Below, in pieces: positions 1 through 7,895 of a stretch of 64,000 bases of DNA. Position numbers and translations under genes: made by a program. The DNA is from Aeromonas dhakensis (GTDB lineage: Bacteria > Pseudomonadota > Gammaproteobacteria > Enterobacterales > Aeromonadaceae): assembly GCF_000820305.1 (NCBI RefSeq), contig NZ_CDBH01000044.1, forward strand, positions 1-64,000. Direction: 5' to 3'. Below the pieces are notes generated by a model that saw only the letters and a list, made by a program, of their open reading frames with translations, searched no databases and was not told the DNA's origin. Position 1 is the stretch's first letter. Each line of letters begins with the position of its first letter.

Positions 1-817
1 CCCGCCCCTCGACCCCGACCAGATGGGGATGACGGCCAGCCGCCAGCGACACCGCCAGCTCGCAGCGGGGCAGCCCATCGCTGGTCACCGCCCCCTTGAA
101 GCATTTGACCGCCACCGCCCGCGGCCCCGCCGGTGTGGCCAGCTCGGCGCGATGGATGACGCCGGACGCCCCCTGCCCCAGCTGCTCGCCCACCTTGAGT
201 TCAGCCCACGGGATATCGGCCACCGAGGCGCACTGGCCCAGCCGCTGCTCCTGCCTGTCGCTGAAGGGGTTGCCTGCATACGCCAGCCAGGCGAGACGCG
301 GCAGTCTCACCAGCCAATCCGGCAGCACCTCGAGCCGGTTGGCGGCGATACGCACCAGCTCCAGACGCTGGCAGTTGGCCAGGCTTGCCGGCAGCTCGCG
401 CAGGCGGTTGCCCGAGAGCATCAGCTTTTGCAGGGCGCCGCACAGACCCAGCTCGTCGGGCAACTGCTCGATGGCGTTGTCGGTCAGGATCAGCCAGCGC
501 AGCCCCGCCGGCAGCGACGCGGCGGGCACAGTGGCAATCCTGTTGGCCTTGAAGCCTACCATGGTGAGCGCCGGGCAGCGCCCCAGCACCTCGGGCAGCT
601 CGGTAAAGCGGTTCTCGGAGCAGAAAATGATGCGCAGCTTGCTGAACCCGGCCAGCTCGTCAGGCAGCCGACTCAACTGGTTGCCGGTGAGGTCCAGCAC
701 CTCCAGCGTCTCTTTGAGACTGAAGATCTCGGGCGGGAACTCCGTCAGGTTTTCGGCGAGTTTGAGGTGGCGGGCGCCGCAGAGTTCACCTGCGCGCAGC
801 TGTTCCAGGGTATGCAT
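1..817 (-). CDS. Leucine-rich repeat serine/threonine protein kinase (partial, 3' end outside window)
   Basis: The first ~190 residues after the ATG at 817 are leucine-rich repeats of the LxxLxLxxNxLxxLP kind (for example 'LEVLDLTGNQLSRLP' and 'LRWLILTDNAIEQLP'). A linker is followed by the start of a protein kinase domain: a glycine-rich loop 'LGQGASGVIHRAEL' and the ATP-lysine segment 'AVAVKCFKG'. The kinase domain runs off the left edge. LRR-kinase fusions are known but uncommon in bacteria; a role in signalling or defence is inference. It is transcribed away from the SDR gene at 1139. The long frames on the opposite strand are shadows. Start: the ATG matches the onset of repeat-like sequence; no strong Shine-Dalgarno was identified. 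Confidence 0.8.
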   Translation of the reverse strand, partial: MHTLEQLRAGELCGARHLKLAENLTEFPPEIFSLKETLEVLDLTGNQLSRLPDELAGFSKLRIIFCSENRFTELPEVLGRCPALTMVGFKANRIATVPAASLPAGLRWLILTDNAIEQLPDELGLCGALQKLMLSGNRLRELPASLANCQRLELVRIAANRLEVLPDWLVRLPRLAWLAYAGNPFSDRQEQRLGQCASVADIPWAELKVGEQLGQGASGVIHRAELATPAGPRAVAVKCFKGAVTSDGLPRCELAVSLAAGRHPHLVGVEGR

Positions 818-1138
818 GACATCGTCTCTATCGGGTGGCCGACTCGCGGCCAACGTCGCTGCCGGTGGTTGGCCCGGCAGTCAAACCGGCAGTCAAAAAA
901 GAGGGGGCATTATAGAGAATGACGGCAGAAGATCCCCTGTTTTGTTGCCGCAAGGGTCTGCACCGGCGCACGGTGCCGTGATAGGGGGCAAAGAGAGCAA
1001 GATCCGGGTCGTGTCAGCGAGGGCTGGTTGCCATAGTGGAGCCGAACCAGAGTGGGGTCGAACCCATTGAGGTTCCAACCCACTGCCAACCCTGTGCGCC
1101 ACTTAGCTGGCGCACAACACACCAGCGAGGGAACTGCC
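818..1138. other. Divergent intergenic region, no gene seen
   Basis: This 321-bp stretch separates the divergent LRR-kinase and SDR genes and must hold both promoters. Only weak open frames are present and none looks like a protein. A short duplication 'cggcagtcaaa' occurs twice near 880-898. No operator or terminator could be recognised. Confidence 0.4.
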
Positions 1139-1903
1139 ATGTCATTACTGTCCAACAAGGTCGCCATCATCACCGGCGCCAGCTCCGGCATCGGCCGCGC
1201 CAGCGCCATCCTGTTTGCCCGGGAAGGGGCCAGCGTGGTCGTCGGCGCCCGCCGCCAGCCCGAGCTGGATCTGCTGGTGGAGGAGATCCGCCATGAGGGG
1301 GGACAGGCGGTGAGCCTGGCGGGGGATGTGAAAAGCGAATCTTACGCCCGCGCCCTGGTGGATCTCGCGCTGACCCGTTTCGGCGGACTCGATATCGCCT
1401 TCAACAACGCCGGCACCACGGGGACGCCGGGCAGCGTGCCGGCGCTTGGACTGGCGCAGTGGCAGGAGACCCTGGATACCAACCTCACCAGCGCCTTTAT
1501 GGGAGCCAAGTACCAGATCCCCGCCATGCAGGCCCGCGGTGGCGGCTCGCTTATCTTTACCTCCACCTTCGTCGGCCATACCCTGGGGCTGCCCGGCATG
1601 GCGGCCTATGCCGCGAGCAAGGCCGGCCTCATTGGCCTGACCCAGGTGCTGGCCGCCGAATATGGGGCACAAGGGGTGCGGGTCAACGCCCTGCTGCCGG
1701 GGGGCACCGACACCCCCATGGGACGGGCCTTTACCGATACGCCGGAGAGCCTCGCCTTTGTGCAGAATATGCATGCCCTCAAACGGCTGGCCCAACCGGA
1801 GGAGATCGCCCGCTCGGCCCTTTATCTGGCGTCCGATGCATCCAGCTTTACCACCGGCATTGCTCTGCTGGCCGATGGTGGGGTATCTATTTGTCGCACA
1901 TGA
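1139..1903 (+). CDS. SDR family NAD(P)-dependent oxidoreductase
   Basis: A 254-aa classical short-chain dehydrogenase/reductase. It has the cofactor motif TGASSGIG near residue 13, the NNAG motif, the active-site YAASK motif (Tyr-x-x-x-Lys) and the C-terminal 'ADGG' segment. Substrate cannot be told from sequence. The ATG at 1139 follows a 'GAGGGAA' Shine-Dalgarno; the frame is open further upstream but that part does not look like SDR sequence. The next gene (Ada-like) begins 51 bp downstream on the same strand, so the two may be co-transcribed. Confidence 0.9.
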   Translation: MSLLSNKVAIITGASSGIGRASAILFAREGASVVVGARRQPELDLLVEEIRHEGGQAVSLAGDVKSESYARALVDLALTRFGGLDIAFNNAGTTGTPGSVPALGLAQWQETLDTNLTSAFMGAKYQIPAMQARGGGSLIFTSTFVGHTLGLPGMAAYAASKAGLIGLTQVLAAEYGAQGVRVNALLPGGTDTPMGRAFTDTPESLAFVQNMHALKRLAQPEEIARSALYLASDASSFTTGIALLADGGVSICRT

Positions 1904-1954
1904 CCTTGTCGCACCCAAGATCCTGTGGCTGCAAACCTATCGTGAGAGCGCCTT

Positions 1955-2782
1955 ATGTCTGATTACGCCCGCATCGCCGATGCCATCCGTTTTATCGCAA
2001 GCCAGGTGGCGCGCCAGCCCACCCTGGACGAGATAGCGGCGCACGTTCACTTAAGCCCCTTTCACTTCCAGCGGCTGTTCAGCCGCTGGGCCGGGGTGAC
2101 ACCCAAACGCTATCTGCAGGTGCTGACTCTGGAGCGGGCCAAGGCACTGCTGCAGGAGTCACGCCCGCTGCTGGAAGTGGCCGATACCCTGGGCCTGAGC
2201 AGCGGCTCGCGGCTCTACGATCACTTCGTGCAGCTCGAAGCGGTGACGCCGGGCGAGTACAAGCAACGCGGGGCCGGGCTGGTTATCGATCACGGGGTGC
2301 ACGACACCCCCTTCGGCCAGGCGTTCGTCGCCCTGACCCCGCGAGGGGTGTGCAACTTCTCGTTTCTCGATGAGCAGGATCCACAGACGCCACTGGCCGC
2401 CCTCGCCCACAACTGGCCAGAGGCAGAACTTAGGGAGGCACCGTCACGTACCCAGGGGGTCATCCACACCATGTTCGATGGCAGCAAGGCGCCGGATCGC
2501 CCCATCTCCTTGCACGTGAGCGGCACCAACTTTCAGATCAGCGTCTGGCGGGCGCTGCTGCAGATCCCGCCCGCCAAGGTGGTGAGCTACGCCCAGGTAG
2601 CGAGCGCCGTCGGTAACCCCAAGGCCGCCCGCGCCGTGGGGCTGGCGGTGGGCGCCAACCCCGTCGCCTTGATGATCCCCTGCCACAGAGTCATCCAGCA
2701 AAACGGCAAACTCGGCGGCTATCACTGGGGCGAGACCCGCAAACAGGCGATACACGCCTGGGAAGCGGCGAGGTATGAGTAA
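1955..2782 (+). CDS. Ada-like AraC-family HTH / methylated-DNA-[protein]-cysteine methyltransferase
   Basis: A 275-aa two-domain protein. Residues ~1-100 are an AraC-type double helix-turn-helix ('LDEIAAHVHLSPFHFQRLF', 'VTPKRYLQ'). Residues ~105-270 are the O6-alkylguanine-DNA alkyltransferase domain with 'GNPKAARAVG' and the acceptor-cysteine motif PCHRV (Cys243). It differs from E. coli Ada in lacking the N-terminal zinc domain with the phosphotriester-accepting cysteine, so the usual methyl-phosphotriester switch for activating transcription is absent. Expected role: suicidal repair of O6-methylguanine, possibly with DNA binding. Confidence 0.9.
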   Translation: MSDYARIADAIRFIASQVARQPTLDEIAAHVHLSPFHFQRLFSRWAGVTPKRYLQVLTLERAKALLQESRPLLEVADTLGLSSGSRLYDHFVQLEAVTPGEYKQRGAGLVIDHGVHDTPFGQAFVALTPRGVCNFSFLDEQDPQTPLAALAHNWPEAELREAPSRTQGVIHTMFDGSKAPDRPISLHVSGTNFQISVWRALLQIPPAKVVSYAQVASAVGNPKAARAVGLAVGANPVALMIPCHRVIQQNGKLGGYHWGETRKQAIHAWEAARYE

Positions 2783-2983
2783 ACTTGGCCTTTTCTGCTT
2801 GCCCTGATGGGGGAGAAACTGGAGTGTTGGTGGTGACTCAGCAGACAATCAGGTCACGCCGAACGAGCAGGCAGCGATATAAAACGGGAACATGAGAAGA
2901 ATCGGGGCGCAGATCGCCCCCTTTGTTGCTTTGGTTACGGAGCATGGCGATCAGCAACACCACCACATCAGATTGACGAAACA

Positions 2984-3084
2984 CGTAGGGTGCAATAAGC
3001 GCAGCGCATTGCACCATTTGCCGAGCGGCTTTTGTGCAAGGAATGAGGAACAAAAGTAGAGGTGCAATTTCATTGCACCCTACG
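2984..3084. repeat. Hairpin repeat element bounded by a 13-bp perfect inverted repeat
   Basis: The outer arms are cgtagggtgcaat (2984-2996) and its exact complement attgcaccctacg (3072-3084). Inside, ggtgcaat at 2989-2996 can also pair with attgcacc at 3008-3015, and ggtgcaat at 3061-3068 pairs with attgcacc at 3072-3079, so the element can fold as two smaller hairpins. 'Taggtgcaat...attgcaccta' motifs of this kind recur as dispersed intergenic repeats in gammaproteobacteria. It lies 20 bp from the 3' end of the AT-rich nuclease-STAND gene. No other gene was seen in 2783-3103. Confidence 0.65.
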
Positions 3085-3103
3085 GGCTTGAAACAGACAG
3101 TTC

Positions 3104-6100
3104 TTATTCAAACCGCTGCTCATGTTCCATATCCTCCCGCTGCTCTCGTTCTTTCTGGCGCTCGATTAGCTGAACCAAGTTTGCAGAGACTGTTTGAGCC
3201 GCAGTCGAAATATCTGCTCTTTCATGCTCAACCAACTTATGAATTGCCTTCGCTCTGGACTGCATTACTTTGGCTCGGCTACCAGACCAAGATGAAGGAG
3301 TGACACGCTCGGCGAATATTTCCAGAACAATAGCTGGCTCAGGAGATGCCTCAAGCAGCCTGAGAGCTAACTCTGACATCCTGAGTCCTTCAATCTCGTC
3401 ATCCTTTTCCCACAAGTTAATACTTGCTGCAATAGCTACCCATACGCGGGGCTCATTTCGGGCACAACACCACGAAATCAGAAAATCCATATTAATATGG
3501 GCAAGAGGTGAGAATCGTAAGTCTCTATTACAAATAAAAAACTGCCGTCGTTCTTGTTGCTCTTCAGTGCCTTCAAAGACTCGATTTAAAAATGCTTCTG
3601 GCATCAGCGCAGCTGTTGTCTCAACGGCGCTTTCATATGAATGAACGTAACCATAGTGCAGATCAACAACAGCAAAAATCGCGTCCAACCACTCCTGTTT
3701 TTCTGGCTCATTGCCATCGAAACGTAATGCAGCATTGATGACGCACTCCATGTTGTAACCATCCCCCCCATAGGAATCACAATGATCCTTTGGCAGACTC
3801 AGCCTCGCAGCTTTAAGACCTATTTGTCGAAAATCAGGGCCAAGCTTGTCCGCGGTCCCTTCTTCACCGTGTAACCGCATACTTAGCGCACGCAGCACCA
3901 CATCACTACCTCCCGGTTTACTCAGGAGCTGTATCGCAAGATCGAGTACTCGGCCTCTGGACAAATCCTCGTATTCATCACGCCATAGAATTGTTTCATA
4001 CATATTCGGGTGAATATCAGGGTCATCCATAATCGCCATACAACGATCCAGGTCGGCTTCTGTGAAGCTCCTTCGAGGATGCAGCTCAACCAAACCGTGT
4101 CGAAGTTGAGGATGTTGTGCACACTGATCAAGTAATGCCTTTGCAAGAGCTGGCTCGATACGGTCAACTTCTTCGATAAAGCCCTCAAACACTGACAAAT
4201 TTTTATGTCCTGCAGGCTGTAGATCAAGATACTCAACAAGTTTTAGCCAAGCGGAATATAAATCCTCCCCCCCCTTGGCCAAACCTTCCCCGAATGCTGA
4301 ACGGTAAGGCATGTAGTCATTAGAAAATAGATTAGGCCCCAGCTCATCGAAATTATGGCTTGATACCACAAACTCCTCACCCAATTGGAATGCCTTGGTT
4401 TTAAGTCGCCTTTCGGCTTCCTGATACTTTTTATGATCGTTGTGATCAAAACCGGTATCCAGCGTCCAAGGACCATGTGCTCTGCTGAGCACATACATCA
4501 TGATTGTCGGAAGCAAATCATGAGGCTCCAGCTCTTTCTCCAGTACAATAAGGGAATCTGGTATGGGCTCAACATTACTCGTTTTTTTGCTCTTGGTATG
4601 ATGATGGAAATAGATCATCGTACGAATGGCTTTCCAACCTTCGCCCCAAGGATGATGTTCATGTAATTTTCGAGCAGCATCGATAAGCTTTTCCCTTATC
4701 GCTGACTGGCCCCACATCCCTCGAAATGTATCAGCCATGATCTGTCGTGCGGGGACTTCAAGAGTAGGATCACCAGAAGTGCCCAACTGTACGGTTACAT
4801 CGATAAAAGTAGTGCGCCATTCTACAAGTTCATCATGACTAGGGTGAAGTCCATAGTCTCTCGGTCGAGCACCAAACGCATTACTTCCAAAGCCAGTCCA
4901 GCGATCCTCGAGGGCTGTCGAAAGCATCTTGAAACCCAATGATTTACGTCTAGGAACATCAGATGAAAAGCATTCATTCATAATGGCAATGCGTTGTTCT
5001 AAAGTAGCATGCGTTCCGGATAGATATGCTTGGAAGAAATTAGTTATCTTCGTTATCAGCAAGTTATTGCCATCGTTCTCCTTCTCATAATCAGCTAGAT
5101 GAATAAGAAGTCTGATACACCGTTTGAAGGCTTTTGATTCATAAGCCAATACACATAACAGATTAATAATTGATGTTCGTCGTGAATTATAACCCGGTTT
5201 CATACCCATAAAACCAGAGGAAACAAGTACAATCTCAATCCTGTCGAGCAAGTATTCAGGTGCTACTGGTGCGATATAATCCAGCATTCGTGCCGATATA
5301 TCGTCCAATGTAGTTATTCGCCCTAATAACCCATCAGGTTCAAGCCAATTCTTCACAATCTCTTTCGCCACAGGATGATCGTGCAACAGCCCTAACCTGT
5401 GCGCGAATGACATGAGTAAGCGTTGGTTGCCATGAATTTCAAAAATCGCTCTTAGTTGATTAACCGGAATACAATTCAGTGCCGATGACGCCAGCCTGTT
5501 GGCAATTACATGAGGCAAAATAGCCCGCCAATGAGCCCTCTTCTGTACGATATGGCGTTCTGACAACCTGCTTGTTGCTCGGAACAACTGGCTCACGGAA
5601 TGCCCCGAGATAGATCCCAATACCTCCAGTTCGTTTTGCCCTTCCTCAACCGATGAAACTGAAAATGAATAGACCAGAGACAATATTTCAGCTTGCTCCC
5701 GTAAACCATCATCCGGATTGTTTCGCTGTTCGAACAAACGGTTAAATAACTGTGCATCTGAAAGCTGGGCCAGACTTTCACCTTCCTCCACTCTCTCGGC
5801 AATAGCCAAAGAAACGCGTGCATTACCATCAGAAAACTCTGCTATTCGGCGGGCGTTGTTCCGACCGATATTGGGAAAACGACAGAGAAGAAGCTGTTCG
5901 GCAACCTCAGGCCCCACCGCTTCAATCTGGATGACCTCTGTGGTCTGAGGCTTGTCATCTTTAATGTCATACTCAACAGTAATAAGGCTGATCGTACTAT
6001 TGGCCGCTACTTTACTGGCTAGAAGTGTGTGCAATTCAGAAGGGCAATTATCAAGGATCATAATGGCCCGTCGCCCCTCAGCAATCAGTCGATCCAGCAT

Positions 6101-6952
6101 TGCTGTTGCAGAGGGCTCTGGGTTTTCACCGGTATCAACATAAACTGCGATAGTCCGATCGAGCGCATCTGCTCCGACCGTTTCATCGAAAAGAGCCTGT
6201 ACAATTCGGGTCTTTCCAACACCGGATAATCCCGTAATGCGGACTGCTTTATTGGTTGAACGAACCAGCTCACGCATTGGCCCGATAGCCTCCTGAATGG
6301 CTAGCTGTTGCCCTTTTCCTGATGGCAGAGTAATTATCACCCCTGGTGCTGAAATCAAGGTATCTTCTGACCCCTGAGGCGGATTACTCCAAGCCCCATA
6401 TGGCTGCCACCCAGAATATCCCTGACCGAGTATTTTTTGGGCCCAGAGCATGACTGACGGGTGCTGCCGCAACCATTGCGCCAGTTTCGAGCGGTCGTAA
6501 AAATCCAAGTGAATATTGGAGCGGTTAAGTTCATCCGCTACCGCATACTGCATTGCTTGCAGGCGATCCACTTTCATAAGAGGAGAACAATCATCATCCA
6601 AGCTGACGATGATATAGCTCCCTCCCTTTGCCACTTGCTCAGAGATCGTCGGTGATAATGCCCCATCAGTAGTCATTTCTGAGGTTATCGCAGCCCTCGG
6701 CATTGGATGCTTTTTGGCTTGAAAAATCGTATCAGGTCTCTCAATAAAGCCAGTGCTCATTTGCTCGACCGGTACTTTAACGTGCACATCGATACCGCCA
6801 TCGGGAGCATTTATAGAGCCTGACCAGTGTACATAAGCAGGGCTATGACCATGGGCTGCAATTTCCGCCTCGGCAAGGCGCGCTATTAACTCTTCAAGCT
6901 GGGTATCAGAGAGCCGGAGTAAGTCGTCTTTCTCAATATCAAAAATCGCCAC
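3104..6952 (-). CDS. Mrr-like nuclease-STAND ATPase fusion protein, candidate antiphage defence gene
   Basis: A 1282-aa protein. The N-terminal ~170 residues resemble a PD-(D/E)xK/Mrr-type nuclease: 'DGGIDVHV' (Asp55) followed by 'FQAKKH' (Gln78, Lys80), then alternating hydrophobic strands. Next comes a P-loop NTPase with Walker A GLSGVGKT (241-248) and Walker B 'IMILDN' (Asp301). The remaining ~850 residues are helical and repeat-like, as in STAND sensors. This nuclease-NTPase-sensor order is that of Avs-type and related antiphage proteins, in which phage-protein binding triggers the nuclease; that function is inference. It is AT-richer than its surroundings, stands alone, and is bordered by a hairpin repeat and a palindrome, suggesting horizontal transfer. 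No toxin-antitoxin or methylase partner is adjacent. Confidence 0.75.
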   Translation of the reverse strand: MAIFDIEKDDLLRLSDTQLEELIARLAEAEIAAHGHSPAYVHWSGSINAPDGGIDVHVKVPVEQMSTGFIERPDTIFQAKKHPMPRAAITSEMTTDGALSPTISEQVAKGGSYIIVSLDDDCSPLMKVDRLQAMQYAVADELNRSNIHLDFYDRSKLAQWLRQHPSVMLWAQKILGQGYSGWQPYGAWSNPPQGSEDTLISAPGVIITLPSGKGQQLAIQEAIGPMRELVRSTNKAVRITGLSGVGKTRIVQALFDETVGADALDRTIAVYVDTGENPEPSATAMLDRLIAEGRRAIMILDNCPSELHTLLASKVAANSTISLITVEYDIKDDKPQTTEVIQIEAVGPEVAEQLLLCRFPNIGRNNARRIAEFSDGNARVSLAIAERVEEGESLAQLSDAQLFNRLFEQRNNPDDGLREQAEILSLVYSFSVSSVEEGQNELEVLGSISGHSVSQLFRATSRLSERHIVQKRAHWRAILPHVIANRLASSALNCIPVNQLRAIFEIHGNQRLLMSFAHRLGLLHDHPVAKEIVKNWLEPDGLLGRITTLDDISARMLDYIAPVAPEYLLDRIEIVLVSSGFMGMKPGYNSRRTSIINLLCVLAYESKAFKRCIRLLIHLADYEKENDGNNLLITKITNFFQAYLSGTHATLEQRIAIMNECFSSDVPRRKSLGFKMLSTALEDRWTGFGSNAFGARPRDYGLHPSHDELVEWRTTFIDVTVQLGTSGDPTLEVPARQIMADTFRGMWGQSAIREKLIDAARKLHEHHPWGEGWKAIRTMIYFHHHTKSKKTSNVEPIPDSLIVLEKELEPHDLLPTIMMYVLSRAHGPWTLDTGFDHNDHKKYQEAERRLKTKAFQLGEEFVVSSHNFDELGPNLFSNDYMPYRSAFGEGLAKGGEDLYSAWLKLVEYLDLQPAGHKNLSVFEGFIEEVDRIEPALAKALLDQCAQHPQLRHGLVELHPRRSFTEADLDRCMAIMDDPDIHPNMYETILWRDEYEDLSRGRVLDLAIQLLSKPGGSDVVLRALSMRLHGEEGTADKLGPDFRQIGLKAARLSLPKDHCDSYGGDGYNMECVINAALRFDGNEPEKQEWLDAIFAVVDLHYGYVHSYESAVETTAALMPEAFLNRVFEGTEEQQERRQFFICNRDLRFSPLAHINMDFLISWCCARNEPRVWVAIAASINLWEKDDEIEGLRMSELALRLLEASPEPAIVLEIFAERVTPSSWSGSRAKVMQSRAKAIHKLVEHERADISTAAQTVSANLVQLIERQKEREQREDMEHEQRFE

Positions 6953-7153
6953 GATGCCCTCTGATGCTTCCGAGTTAGAAGACCACTATGTTATTCACAT
7001 GCAAATCAATTATCTACTTGTACAGGAAATGGTGTGACCTATATCGGGGGGTGATTACATTTCGACCAAAAAATCTACCCATATTAACAGTCACATGAGT
7101 TTCATTCCTCCACAGTTCTGTTGTCTGAAAAATATTGACATGCAAACTCCTGT
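6953..7153. other. AT-rich upstream region of the nuclease-STAND gene
   Basis: This non-coding stretch should carry the promoter of the minus-strand nuclease-STAND gene. Its base composition matches that gene rather than the GC-rich chromosome to the right, so the acquired segment probably extends to about 7150. No operator was recognised. Confidence 0.4.
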
Positions 7154-7187
7154 AATAAGAAAGACGCCCTAGGGCGTCTTTCTTATT
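7154..7187. terminator. Perfect 34-bp palindrome, rho-independent terminator usable on both strands
   Basis: The arm 7154-7170 (aataagaaagacgccct) is exactly complementary to 7171-7187, giving a 17-bp stem with AGGGCGTCTT followed by TTCTTATT. It is 58 bp past the stop of the minus-strand cystatin-like gene and is well placed to end that transcript. Confidence 0.8.
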
Positions 7188-7244
7188 AGTGGGTTTGGAG
7201 CCAACAGGTTGGAGGCTATTCTCCCACCTTGCCCCGCAACCCAA

Positions 7245-7517
7245 TCAGATCGGGGTGATGGAAGTGATATGGGCTGAGCCATCCAGCGACTGGAAGATCT
7301 GCACCACGGCTTCCCCGTGGATCGGGTTGGGCAGCGGCACCGTGGTTTTGCATTTGAAGCGGTAGTTGGTGCCGGCGACGACCTGGGTGGAGACTTCAAA
7401 GGGGGTGTACTGCACCCCGACAAATCCTTCCAGTGCCTGGTTGAATACGGCCTGATCTTTGGCGCTCAGCTTGTGGTAGGCAGTCCATCCGCCCAACAAC
7501 ACTGCTTGTTCTGACAT
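7245..7517 (-). CDS. Cystatin (stefin)-like small protein
   Basis: A 90-aa protein with a glycine-tryptophan N-terminus ('LLGGW'), the cystatin inhibitory-loop motif QxVxG as 'QVVAG' (residues 45-49) and a C-terminal 'PNPIHGEAVVQIFQSL'. These match type-1 cystatins (stefins), inhibitors of papain-like cysteine proteases. There is no signal peptide, so it is presumably cytoplasmic. The ATG at 7517 follows a strong GGAGGG; the frame continues upstream but without cystatin-like sequence. It is monocistronic. Targets are unknown. Confidence 0.75.
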   Translation of the reverse strand: MSEQAVLLGGWTAYHKLSAKDQAVFNQALEGFVGVQYTPFEVSTQVVAGTNYRFKCKTTVPLPNPIHGEAVVQIFQSLDGSAHITSITPI

Positions 7518-7832
7518 AACAAACCCTCCGTGATCTCTTGTCCCTACTCGTTTGGCTGTTCGGGTTCCGCCCCGTTTATTCAAGTGGTGTCCGGACTCCA
7601 CCGGGGGCCATACCAGATTTGGTATGTCCGGTGTCGACAGTGCACATGAAGGCGTTGCTGTCGTCACCCTCCCCTGCTGCCACGACCCTCGCCTCACAGC
7701 ATCGGTCTCAATTGGCATGGCTGAGCCTAGTGCGAGATCCATAAAACACCCCCTGTCATATCTGACAGAGGCAGGGAGGCGAGAAAGCGGCTAGCGAAGG
7801 GAAAAATGAGGCGCAAACGATTGGAAAAAGAA
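7518..7832. promoter_or_regulatory. Intergenic region with two short inverted repeats
   Basis: No gene is supported here. Two hairpin/operator-like repeats are visible: CATACCA-GATT-TGGTATG at 7609-7626 and CTGTCA-TATC-TGACAG at 7753-7768. Both lie upstream of the cystatin-like gene and could be regulator sites; no regulator could be assigned. Confidence 0.35.
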
Positions 7833-7857
7833 AAGACGCCGCAAGGGCGTCTTTTTT
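7833..7857 (-). terminator. Rho-independent terminator of guaBA
   Basis: AAGACGCC (7833-7840), loop GCAAG, GGCGTCTT (7846-7853). The plus-strand A-rich run before the stem becomes the U-tract of the minus-strand guaA transcript. A T-run also follows on the plus strand. Confidence 0.8.
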
Positions 7858-7895
7858 ACATTTTTATGCTTGAAGGGCGAAAGGGCGTTAGCCGC

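Noticed and set aside
23..1070. Overlapping plus-strand frames at the left edge
   Set aside because: The minus strand encodes regular leucine-rich repeats and a kinase start; the plus frames have no recognisable protein features.
3104..6952. Type IV/Mrr restriction enzyme as the simplest label for the AT-rich gene
   Set aside because: Only the N-terminal ~170 residues are nuclease-like; the P-loop ATPase and the long sensor-like C-terminus point to a STAND protein instead.
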